Positions 15,186 to 22,084 of a DNA stretch of 26,692 bases are shown piece by piece. A program made the position numbers and the translations under genes. The notes under the pieces are model-generated. The model saw only the letters and a list, made by a program, of their open reading frames with translations. It ran no database searches and was not told where the DNA came from. This stretch comes from Lachnospiraceae bacterium EP-SM-12S-S03 (GTDB lineage Bacteria; Bacillota; Clostridia; Lachnospirales; Lachnospiraceae): positions 1 through 26,692 of the forward strand of contig JAJBSL010000029.1 of NCBI GenBank assembly GCA_020540725.1, given 5' to 3'. Within the stretch, counting starts at the first letter, position 1. The number at the start of each line of letters is the position of its first letter.

Positions 15186-16678
15186 AACGTGCGAAACAGG
15201 AGATTAAGGATGCGGCGGCAGCCTATTTTATGAAAAATGAATTTGGAGAGTATGAGATTCCAACAATAAGACAAAGACCGATATTCCTTCTGGGGGCGCC
15301 GGGAATCGGGAAAACACAGATTATGGAACAGATTGCGAAAGAGTGTGCTTTGGGACTTGTTTCTTATACGATCACACATCATACAAGGCAGAGCGCCATC
15401 GGTTTGCCGTATATTTCCAAGAACGAATATGATGGAAAAGAATATGAAGTAACGGAATATACGATGAGCGAGATTGTGGCTTCTGTTTATGAGAAGATGA
15501 AACAGACGGGTTTGAAGGAAGGAATTTTGTTTATTGATGAGATCAACTGTGTATCGGAAACTTTAGCGCCTGCCATGCTGCAGTTTTTACAGTGTAAGAG
15601 TTTTGGGAATCATAAAATTCCGGAAGGATGGATGATCGTGGCAGCCGGAAATCCGCCGGAATATAACAAATCTGTCCGGGAATTTGACGTGGTAACGATG
15701 GACAGAGTAAAGAAGATTGAAGTGGAACCGGATTTTTCTGTCTGGAAAGAATATGCATATAAAGAAAATGTACATGCTGCGGTCATTTCATATTTGCGTG
15801 CAAAGCCATCCTATTTTTATCAGATGGAAATGACTGTGGATGGGATGCATTTTGCAACACCGAGAGGATGGGAAGATCTGTCCAGGATGATTCAGATGTA
15901 TGAGAAGCTTGAAAAGACAGTAGACCGTGAAGTTGTGGAGCAGTATGTTCAGTATCCGAAGATTGCAAAGGATTTTGCAAACTATTTGGAACTTTATTAT
16001 AAATACCGCACAGATTATCAGATTGATGCAGTCTTAAGCGGAAGTATGGATGAAAATCTTTTGAAAAAAATAAAGCATGCTTCTTTTGATGAACGGTTAA
16101 GTGTAGTGAGTCTCATTCTTGCAAAACTCACAGGTGAATTCCGGAATGTGTATCGCCTGGAAGCGCAGACACGAGTTCTATTTTCTTGCTTGAAATCTTA
16201 TAAGAATGGACTTTCCTATGCAGAAGATGGAAGTACATTTTTGGGAACCATTTTAGAAGAGACAAGAGAAGAATATGAAAATAAAAAGAAAGCAGAACTT
16301 CTGAATCGGGAAGAGGGATATGCATATCGGACAACTTTAGAAACTTTGGAAATGTACTGGATGAAATTGAAAAAAGAGAGCCTGACAGAAAAAGAAGCCT
16401 GCTTTGAGTATGTACGTGAGCTGTTTGCTGCGGATAAAAATGTGTATACAGGTGCAATGGATAAGGCAGGGCAGATGTTGGAGTATGCATTTGATTTTAT
16501 GGAAGTTCTCTTTGGGGAAAGCCAGGAAATGGTTGCATTTATGACCGAACTCAATGCAAATTTCTATAGTATCCAATTCCTCAAAGAATATGAATGTGAA
16601 CGTTACTACCAATACAATAAAAATCTCCTGTTCGATGAAAAAGAAAAAACGCTCCTAAGTCGAATTGAGAGACTATAA
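15176..16678 (+). CDS. MoxR-family AAA+ ATPase
   Basis: 500 aa. Walker A is GAPGIGKT (40-47), Walker B is ILFIDEIN (117-124), and sensor 1 lies around AAGNPPEYNKSVREFD. MoxR ATPases work as chaperones that insert cofactors or reshape protein complexes together with a VWA partner, which here is the gene immediately upstream. The part after the AAA+ core, about 250 residues, is a long helical extension rich in Glu and Lys that is larger than in minimal MoxR proteins. The ATG at 15176 has GGCGGAG just upstream and overlaps the VWA gene by 10 nt; the frame is open back to 15110 but lies inside that gene. Last gene of the queA run, ended by a bidirectional terminator. Confidence 0.92.
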   Translation: MDIKRAKQEIKDAAAAYFMKNEFGEYEIPTIRQRPIFLLGAPGIGKTQIMEQIAKECALGLVSYTITHHTRQSAIGLPYISKNEYDGKEYEVTEYTMSEIVASVYEKMKQTGLKEGILFIDEINCVSETLAPAMLQFLQCKSFGNHKIPEGWMIVAAGNPPEYNKSVREFDVVTMDRVKKIEVEPDFSVWKEYAYKENVHAAVISYLRAKPSYFYQMEMTVDGMHFATPRGWEDLSRMIQMYEKLEKTVDREVVEQYVQYPKIAKDFANYLELYYKYRTDYQIDAVLSGSMDENLLKKIKHASFDERLSVVSLILAKLTGEFRNVYRLEAQTRVLFSCLKSYKNGLSYAEDGSTFLGTILEETREEYENKKKAELLNREEGYAYRTTLETLEMYWMKLKKESLTEKEACFEYVRELFAADKNVYTGAMDKAGQMLEYAFDFMEVLFGESQEMVAFMTELNANFYSIQFLKEYECERYYQYNKNLLFDEKEKTLLSRIERL

Positions 16679-16701
16679 AAATTGAATAATTATAGAATGT
16701 A

Positions 16702-16755
16702 AAAAAAGGAAGGACAGGATGCGTGGGTAACGCAGCATCAAGTTCTTCCTTTTTT
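16702..16755. terminator. Bidirectional terminator between convergent genes
   Basis: AAAAAAGGAAGGAC (16702-16715) pairs with GTTCTTCCTTTTTT (16742-16755), one G-T wobble in 14 pairs. The inner part can fold further through GATGC/GCATC. The A-run on one side and T-run on the other let it stop transcription from moxR and from the minus-strand DUF4317 gene. Confidence 0.85.
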
Positions 16756-16773
16756 CAGGTTCTATAAATCTGC

Positions 16774-17928
16774 TTATTCGAATTCTTCATTGATCTCTTC
16801 ACGCAGCATGGTTTTGGCAGAAATTCCGTTGATTTCTACATGGTCATCAACACCGATCACAAGGCAGCGACGGCCATTTACAGTCATAACTTCTACAAGA
16901 TCTGTGCGTTCAGGATTTACTTTGACAATCACATCCGGTGTTTTGATTTCGAAAGACCGAGTGTTTGTAATGTTAGTTGCGAGAAGAGTGGACTGTTCTC
17001 CGGCAGCAGCTTCATATTGTTTGTCAAAGTTCTCGAGTTTTTCTTCCTGGATCCCGCTTTTGGCAAAAAGGTATTTCACTTCTTCTTTATCGAGTTCGAC
17101 AGGAACGGGAGATTCTTTCTGTTCTTCGATGAGTTCGTTCAAATTTTCATGAATGTTTCGGACAATATCATAAGAGCACTCTTCGCCCAAAGTTTCTTCG
17201 ATGAGTGTATGGAAAGTTTCTTTCTGACTTCCAGCGCTCAGAGGAATCCGGCATCCCAGAAGGTGATCGATTAGTTCGAAATGAAGTTCCTCTGGTTTTC
17301 TGGCATAATAAAGAGTTTGATGTAAGTCAGTGCTTCTGTCGTTGAAAGCAGGGAAAAGGAATCCAAGGTCCGGCATTTCCACAATCCAGTCACGAATGCG
17401 TTCGTGGAAACTATTGAGTTCCACATCATAAGAAAGTCCGGGTTTTGACAGGTTTACCGGACAGATGGTGCACAGTATGTAGTCATAAACTTCATCGGAT
17501 GCATCGAACATCTCTTCATTGTCAGAAGATTTTCCCGGCACGTCATAAGCAGCATGGATGAGAAGAATGAGATAATGTTCTCCGTAGTCATAGGACTCAA
17601 TGATGCGGTCATAGAATGTATCGAGAAGTACATCATCTGTCAATCGGCTGTTACGAAGTTTTAACAAAAATTCCTGCGTACCACCGTCCATCTCAGAATC
17701 AAGAGGAAATTCCATGTTGATCAGATTTTTCCCGATTGTACCGGAAAGTGATTTGCGGAAGATATCGAAGTATTTAAACATTTCTTCCTCGGGAAGTGAA
17801 AGAAATGCCTGCTTGAAGGAAGCTTTTTTCTCTTTTTCCCCGTTCACATAGCATCCGCAAATACGTGTGATCGCGCAATTAGACGGTGTGAATTGTTTCT
17901 TTATTTCAGATATTTCTTTTTTATTCAT
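16774..17928 (-). CDS. DUF4317 family protein
   Basis: 384 aa. The N-terminal KKEISEIKKQFTPSNCAITRICGCYVNGEKEK pattern (in two blocks around residues 3-32) is the hallmark I know for DUF4317, a family of unknown function common in Lachnospiraceae and other Clostridia. The protein looks soluble, acidic, with no signal peptide or membrane span. The C-terminal part (about 325-384) looks like a beta-rich region ending in an acidic tail. I chose the ATG at 17928 because AGGGGAT lies 7 nt upstream; the 21 extra codons to 17991 overlap the promoter. It is transcribed alone, away from the zinc-ribbon gene and towards moxR. I cannot assign a biochemical role. Confidence 0.9.
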   Translation of the reverse strand: MNKKEISEIKKQFTPSNCAITRICGCYVNGEKEKKASFKQAFLSLPEEEMFKYFDIFRKSLSGTIGKNLINMEFPLDSEMDGGTQEFLLKLRNSRLTDDVLLDTFYDRIIESYDYGEHYLILLIHAAYDVPGKSSDNEEMFDASDEVYDYILCTICPVNLSKPGLSYDVELNSFHERIRDWIVEMPDLGFLFPAFNDRSTDLHQTLYYARKPEELHFELIDHLLGCRIPLSAGSQKETFHTLIEETLGEECSYDIVRNIHENLNELIEEQKESPVPVELDKEEVKYLFAKSGIQEEKLENFDKQYEAAAGEQSTLLATNITNTRSFEIKTPDVIVKVNPERTDLVEVMTVNGRRCLVIGVDDHVEINGISAKTMLREEINEEFE

Positions 17929-17961
17929 AATGTATCCCCTTTGCAAAGTGTTCGCTTCACT

Positions 17962-17991
17962 ATTATAGCGTAGAATGGAAAGAAAATGCAA
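17962..17991 (-). promoter_or_regulatory. Promoter of the DUF4317 gene
   Basis: Read on the minus strand, TTGCAT (17991-17986) and a perfect TATAAT (17967-17962) are 18 bp apart. The start codon at 17928 would follow a leader of roughly 25-30 nt. Confidence 0.55.
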
Positions 17992-18024
17992 TATGAATAA
18001 TTTCTTGTAGATTTCTGTCGAATT

Positions 18025-18059
18025 ATGTTATAATATGCGCAGAACGCATATTATAACAT
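18025..18059. repeat. Perfect 15-bp inverted repeat
   Basis: ATGTTATAATATGCG (18025-18039) and CGCATATTATAACAT (18045-18059) are exact reverse complements around CAGAA. Each arm contains TATAAT on its own strand (18029-18034 on plus, 18055-18050 on minus). A further GCGCATAT lies at 18061-18068. It sits between the divergent DUF4317 and zinc-ribbon genes. It may be an operator over promoters, or an RNA hairpin; no T-tract follows, so a terminator is unlikely. Confidence 0.65.
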
Positions 18060-18100
18060 TGCGCATATGTGATTTTTGCGGAACCGAAGAAAGTCACTGT

Positions 18101-18145
18101 GCATCCGTCAAAGGGAGCGTGGCTCCTTGGCGGTCATGCTATAAT
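18101..18145 (+). promoter_or_regulatory. Hairpin overlapping an extended -10 promoter
   Basis: GCAT-CCG...GGAGC (18101-18118) can pair with GCTCC...CGG-ATGC (18122-18139) with a few bulges. Its right edge runs into TGCTATAAT (18137-18145), a perfect -10 with the TGn extension, which often makes a -35 unnecessary. No good -35 is visible. It would drive the zinc-ribbon gene starting at 18181, whose AAGGAGGGAG is strong. Confidence 0.5.
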
Positions 18146-18180
18146 AACGTCGATAATGCATATATAAGGAGGGAGAAACT

Positions 18181-19029
18181 ATGCGTTGTAAGAAATGTGG
18201 CAATGAAATGAAGATAAAAGCAGTCGAAGTGGGGAAGGATGAACAGGGGAATCCGATTTACAATGACTATGCATTCTGTTATGAATGTAAGATAAAGATT
18301 AATCTTGACAAGAAGAAAGGAAAGAAAGGAGAAAAACGGACAGAACCTCAAGAAGATTTGTCGATGACAAGACAGTTTGAGGCGCAGATGGAAGAACTGG
18401 TGGGAAGCGAAGCGGAAGAAGAGAATGTATCCGGTTCAACGAGTGTCAGAGAATATACAGAAGAGCAGAGAGAAAGAAGACCTGCCAAACGCAAAGTGGA
18501 TTCGAAAGAGAAGAAATCAGAGAAGCGTACAAAAGAACAACCAAAGAAAAAGCCGGAAAAGAGACCGGAAAGAGAAAAACAGATTAAAGAATCTCAGAGG
18601 GATCACGAGAAGAAATTCAAAGAAATGCCGGAAAAGCGCGTGAAAGAAGTGCGTAAAAAGGCAAAACCTGCAAAGAAAAAAGGAAGAGGTTTCCTGAAGT
18701 TTCTTGTATTTGTCTTGATTGTGGCCGGAATTGGTGCGGCGGTATATTTCAATCGTGATACCGTAAAGGGATGGGTTCATTGGGGACTTGAGAAGTTTGA
18801 CTCCATGTCGGATGGTAAAGATGATAAGAAAGATGATACAAAGTCTGATGTTACAGATGATATTGATGTGAACTCTGATACAACAGGAGGAACAACTACC
18901 AACGAACCGACAGACACAACAACCGGTACAGACACAACCAATCCGACGGATAATACAACCAATTCGACAGATACAACAGGTACAACAAATGCAAGCGGAA
19001 CAACAGATAATACAACAGGAACAGAATAG
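18181..19029 (+). CDS. Zinc-ribbon membrane protein with Thr-rich tail
   Basis: 282 aa. A zinc ribbon at the start (Cys 3/6 and 33/36) is followed by a very Lys/Arg/Glu-rich stretch (about 40-168), one membrane span (about 170-190), and a tail outside the cell that is first Asp/Lys-rich and then almost only Thr, Asn, Gly, Asp and Ser (about 234-282). The zinc ribbon and the positively charged region would be cytoplasmic. No known family covers the whole protein. AAGGAGGGAG precedes the ATG. The DUF6062 gene starts 9 nt after the stop, then a ZIP metal transporter, so a role in sensing or handling metal is suggested by position only. The tail looks like a low-complexity spacer or a glycosylation-prone surface segment. 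Confidence 0.8.
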   Translation: MRCKKCGNEMKIKAVEVGKDEQGNPIYNDYAFCYECKIKINLDKKKGKKGEKRTEPQEDLSMTRQFEAQMEELVGSEAEEENVSGSTSVREYTEEQRERRPAKRKVDSKEKKSEKRTKEQPKKKPEKRPEREKQIKESQRDHEKKFKEMPEKRVKEVRKKAKPAKKKGRGFLKFLVFVLIVAGIGAAVYFNRDTVKGWVHWGLEKFDSMSDGKDDKKDDTKSDVTDDIDVNSDTTGGTTTNEPTDTTTGTDTTNPTDNTTNSTDTTGTTNASGTTDNTTGTE

Positions 19030-19038
19030 AAATAGAAA

Positions 19039-19761
19039 ATGAAGGAAAAATTATATACGATACCAATCAACGATGCTTTCCGAGAAGATTGTGAGTGTCC
19101 ATTATGTGCGATGCACCGTCAATTGGAAGAAGATGCTTTGCGGCTTACTATGGCAGGATATATGGTGGATGACCAGAGAATGGAGAGTAATCAGACAGGA
19201 TTTTGTGAGAAGCATATTAAGATGCTGCTCACAAGACAGGATAAGCTCGGTGTGGCGCTTATGCTGAATACACATATGGAGACTGTAATCAACCATCTGG
19301 AGGGTCATAAACCAGAACCCGTCAAAAAACCGTTGTTCGGGAAAATAAAAGATTCAGGGAATGCGGTTACAGATTATACAGAGCAAGTCAGCGGAAGTTG
19401 TTTTGTCTGCAACAAGATAGATGCGATTTTCAAGCAGTATTTGAAGACGATATGCTATTTGTATAAAAAAGAGAGCGATTTTAGGAATACGCTTGTATCG
19501 GCGAAAGGATTTTGCACAAAACACTATGGAATGCTTTATCAGGCAGGGATTGAGCAGCTTGGTGGAAATGTGCAGGAAAATTTTCTGACAGATATCACGA
19601 AAGTTTATATCGAAAACATGAAGCGTGTCAAGGAGGACTTGGATTGGTATATTCAGAAATATGATTACAGATTCAAAGACGAACCTTGGAAAAATGCAAA
19701 AGATGCAGTAGAGAGAAGTTTGATAAAATTAAATAGCATTTATGAAAAGAAAGAGAAGTAA
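19039..19761 (+). CDS. DUF6062 family protein with two CxxC/CxxH sites
   Basis: 240 aa, soluble. Two similar cysteine-histidine sets are visible: CPLC (20-23) with FCEKH (55-59), and CFVC (121-124) with FCTKH (158-162). The spacing of the two sets is alike (32 and 34 residues between the pairs), which points to an internal duplication; each set could hold one metal ion. This pattern matches DUF6062, a family of unknown function that I know from Clostridia. The ATG is 9 nt after the zinc-ribbon gene's stop and has no clear Shine-Dalgarno sequence, so translation probably depends on coupling to the upstream gene. The ZIP transporter starts 5 nt downstream. A metal-related role fits but is inferred. 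Confidence 0.88.
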   Translation: MKEKLYTIPINDAFREDCECPLCAMHRQLEEDALRLTMAGYMVDDQRMESNQTGFCEKHIKMLLTRQDKLGVALMLNTHMETVINHLEGHKPEPVKKPLFGKIKDSGNAVTDYTEQVSGSCFVCNKIDAIFKQYLKTICYLYKKESDFRNTLVSAKGFCTKHYGMLYQAGIEQLGGNVQENFLTDITKVYIENMKRVKEDLDWYIQKYDYRFKDEPWKNAKDAVERSLIKLNSIYEKKEK

Positions 19762-19766
19762 AATGA

Positions 19767-20555
19767 ATGAATAATGTATTAATAGGAATTCTGATTCCGT
19801 TTTTTGGGACATTGGCAGGGGCTGCCTGCGTATTTTTCCTGAAAAATGAAATAAAACCTTTGATTCAAAAAGGATTATTGGGATTTGCTTCGGGCGTTAT
19901 GGTTGCGGCATCTGTATGGTCGCTTCTGATTCCTGCCATGGATATGTCGGAACATATGGGAAAGTTGGCTTTTGTTCCGGCAGCGGTAGGATTGATATTA
20001 GGGTTTCTGTTTCTTCTTCTAATGGATAAGTTGATTCCTCATCTTCATCTGGATCAGGAGAAGCCGGAAGGAATACAGCCGAAGCATTCTCTTCGTAAGG
20101 TTACCATGCTGATTTTTGCTGTGACCCTTCACAATATACCAGAGGGAATGGCGGTTGGAGTTGTATTCGCAGGTGCCATATCCGGGAATACGAATGTAAC
20201 GCTTATGGGAGCAATTGCTTTATCAATCGGAATTGCAATTCAGAATTTCCCGGAAGGAGCTATCATTTCTCTTCCACTGAAAAGTGCGGGAAATGTAGGG
20301 AGAATGAAAGCTTTTGTCTACGGAACACTTTCCGGTGTTGTGGAGCCGATTGCAGCAGTCATTACAATTTTGCTTTCCGGATTCATTGAACCGGCACTTC
20401 CGTATCTGCTTGCTTTGGCTGCAGGTGCTATGCTTTATGTTGTTGTGGAAGAATTAATCCCGGAATCGGCTGAAGGAGAGCATTCCGATGTTGGAACGAT
20501 TGGATTTGCTTTGGGATTTATGGTAATGATGATTTTAGATGTGGCATTAGGATAA
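19767..20555 (+). CDS. ZIP-family divalent metal transporter
   Basis: 262 aa with about eight membrane spans, the normal layout and length of bacterial ZupT/GufA-type ZIP proteins. These bring zinc, iron or other divalent ions into the cytoplasm. The two metal-binding helix motifs are present: HNIPEG (122-127) and QNFPEG (159-164), plus VEP (192-194) in the next helix. A His-containing PHLHLD (91-96) starts the large cytoplasmic loop. The second motif has Gln-Asn where many ZIPs have His-Asn, which may shift metal preference. The start overlaps a tiny ATG-AAT-GAA-TAA reading (19763-19774) and has only a weak AAGAGAAG site, suggesting coupling with DUF6062. A terminator follows. Confidence 0.94.
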   Translation: MNNVLIGILIPFFGTLAGAACVFFLKNEIKPLIQKGLLGFASGVMVAASVWSLLIPAMDMSEHMGKLAFVPAAVGLILGFLFLLLMDKLIPHLHLDQEKPEGIQPKHSLRKVTMLIFAVTLHNIPEGMAVGVVFAGAISGNTNVTLMGAIALSIGIAIQNFPEGAIISLPLKSAGNVGRMKAFVYGTLSGVVEPIAAVITILLSGFIEPALPYLLALAAGAMLYVVVEELIPESAEGEHSDVGTIGFALGFMVMMILDVALG

Positions 20556-20573
20556 AATAAATAGAAATAAGTG

Positions 20574-20597
20574 AAGGACGGGAAACCGTCCTTTTTA
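20574..20597 (+). terminator. Intrinsic terminator after the ZIP gene
   Basis: AAGGACGG (20574-20581) and CCGTCCTT (20586-20593) pair perfectly around a GAAA tetraloop, followed by more T residues. It separates the metal group from the paaK-ior operon. Confidence 0.88.
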
Positions 20598-20698
20598 TTA
20601 TACGTAATCGTATTTTTGATGAAAGGAAGTCTGAGAGAAATACAGTAGCGAAAATGATGATTTTAGTGTGAGAGTATGTGGATTTGTCAAATTAACAC

Positions 20699-20727
20699 TT
20701 TAAACCGCAAAAGTAATGTGCTACAAT
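20699..20727 (+). promoter_or_regulatory. Promoter of the paaK-ior operon
   Basis: TTTAAA (20699-20704) and TACAAT (20722-20727) are 17 bp apart, and TGC directly before the -10 gives the TGn extension. The roughly 45-nt leader shows no T-box or other riboswitch. About 100 nt between the ZIP terminator and this promoter hold nothing I can recognise. Confidence 0.65.
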
Positions 20728-20772
20728 AGATGAAAGCGTTGAGATGCGAGTAAATATAAGGAGGGCATATCC

Positions 20773-22083
20773 ATGATATGGGCGAAGGAAGAGACATTTT
20801 CGAGGGAGGAGATTGAGAAGGTCCAGCTTGAGAAACTAAAAAGTACGATGATATATACATATGAAAAATCAGTGCCTTATCGTAAAAAAATGCATGCGGC
20901 GGGAGTGAAACCGGAAGATATTCGGACACTGGGGGATTTGAGAAAACTTCCGTTTACATATAAGTCGGATTTTCGGGAGAGTTATCCGATGGGATTGTTT
21001 GCAGTAGATAAAAAGGATCTGGTCCGTTTCCATGCAAGTTCGGGAACAACGGGAAAGCCTACTGTGGTAGGGTACACGAAACAGGATTTGGAAGTATGGC
21101 TGAATAATGTGACACGCGTTGCTTGTATGGGAGGTGCTACATCGGATGATATCTGTCAGATTTCTTTTGGCTATGGCACATTTACAGGGGCATTAGGGTT
21201 GCACGGGGGATTGGAGAATCTAGGAGCTGCGGTGATTCCCATGTCTTCCGGCAATACAAACAAACAGATTATGTTTTTGCAGGATATGGGAGTAACACTT
21301 CTTGTAGCAACGCCGTCCTATGCACTGCATCTGGGAGAAGAAATTCGAAGCAGAGGGCTGGATCCGGCGAAGGATCTGAGGGTGAAAACCGGACTTTTTG
21401 GAGGCGAAGGTATGACGGAAGCCATGAGAGAGGAGATGCATAAAGTCTGGGGAACACAGTTTGTATGTACACAGAATTATGGTATGAGTGAATTATGTGG
21501 GCCGGGTGTTGCAGGAGAGTGTACAGAACTTTGCGGCATGCATATCAATGAAGATTGGTTTATTCCGGAAATCATTGATCCGGAAACGGAAGAAGTACTT
21601 CCTCCGGGAGAAAAGGGAGAGCTTGTTATAACTTGTCTTGGGAAAGAAGCGTTGCCGCTTGTGAGATATAGAACCGGTGATCTGACAAGACTGGATTATG
21701 CACCGTGTAAATGTGGAAGAACGACTGTAAGGATGGAGAATTTATCAGGCCGTGCAGACGATATGCTTGTTATTCGGGGAGTAAATGTATTCCCGACACA
21801 GATAGAAGAAGTTTTGTTTAAAATTCCGGAGATCGGACCACATTATGAGATTCTTGTAGAGAGGAAGAATCGATTGGATGTGATGACGATTACGGTGGAA
21901 CTGATTGATGACAGATTACTTGATAGTTATACAAAGTTAAGTGAACTGGAAGGAAGAATCAAGTCAAATCTAAAATCTATGCTTGGTCTTGCCACAAATA
22001 TCAGATTGGTAGCACCGCATTCACTAAAACGTTTTGAAGGGAAAGCAAAGAGGGTAACAGATTTACGAAAGGATGGGCTATAA
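20773..22083 (+). CDS. Phenylacetate--CoA ligase family protein (first copy)
   Basis: 436 aa, normal PaaK length. It should join an arylacetate (phenylacetate, indoleacetate or similar) to CoA using ATP, by way of an acyl-AMP; in reverse it could recover energy. Visible parts: phosphate loop SSGTTGKP (89-96), FGYGTFTGALGL (132-143), NYGMSELCGPG (235-245), YRTGDLT (299-305), hinge GRADDM (326-331) and the catalytic Lys in FEGKAK (421-426). The CKCGR motif (312-316) is typical of the anaerobic branch. AAGGAGGG 8 nt upstream supports the ATG. It is the first gene of the operon, and iorA starts 1 nt after its stop. About half of its residues look shared with the second copy, so the two may prefer different acids. 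Confidence 0.93.
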   Translation: MIWAKEETFSREEIEKVQLEKLKSTMIYTYEKSVPYRKKMHAAGVKPEDIRTLGDLRKLPFTYKSDFRESYPMGLFAVDKKDLVRFHASSGTTGKPTVVGYTKQDLEVWLNNVTRVACMGGATSDDICQISFGYGTFTGALGLHGGLENLGAAVIPMSSGNTNKQIMFLQDMGVTLLVATPSYALHLGEEIRSRGLDPAKDLRVKTGLFGGEGMTEAMREEMHKVWGTQFVCTQNYGMSELCGPGVAGECTELCGMHINEDWFIPEIIDPETEEVLPPGEKGELVITCLGKEALPLVRYRTGDLTRLDYAPCKCGRTTVRMENLSGRADDMLVIRGVNVFPTQIEEVLFKIPEIGPHYEILVERKNRLDVMTITVELIDDRLLDSYTKLSELEGRIKSNLKSMLGLATNIRLVAPHSLKRFEGKAKRVTDLRKDGL

Positions 22084-22084
22084 A

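Noticed and set aside
18025..18059. Perfect inverted repeat read as a terminator
   Set aside because: It lies between divergent genes and has no T-tract on either side; an operator or promoter element fits better.
20599..20616. ATACG/CGTAT mini-hairpin followed by T residues
   Set aside because: A 5-bp AT-rich stem just after a much stronger terminator; too weak to list as a separate site.
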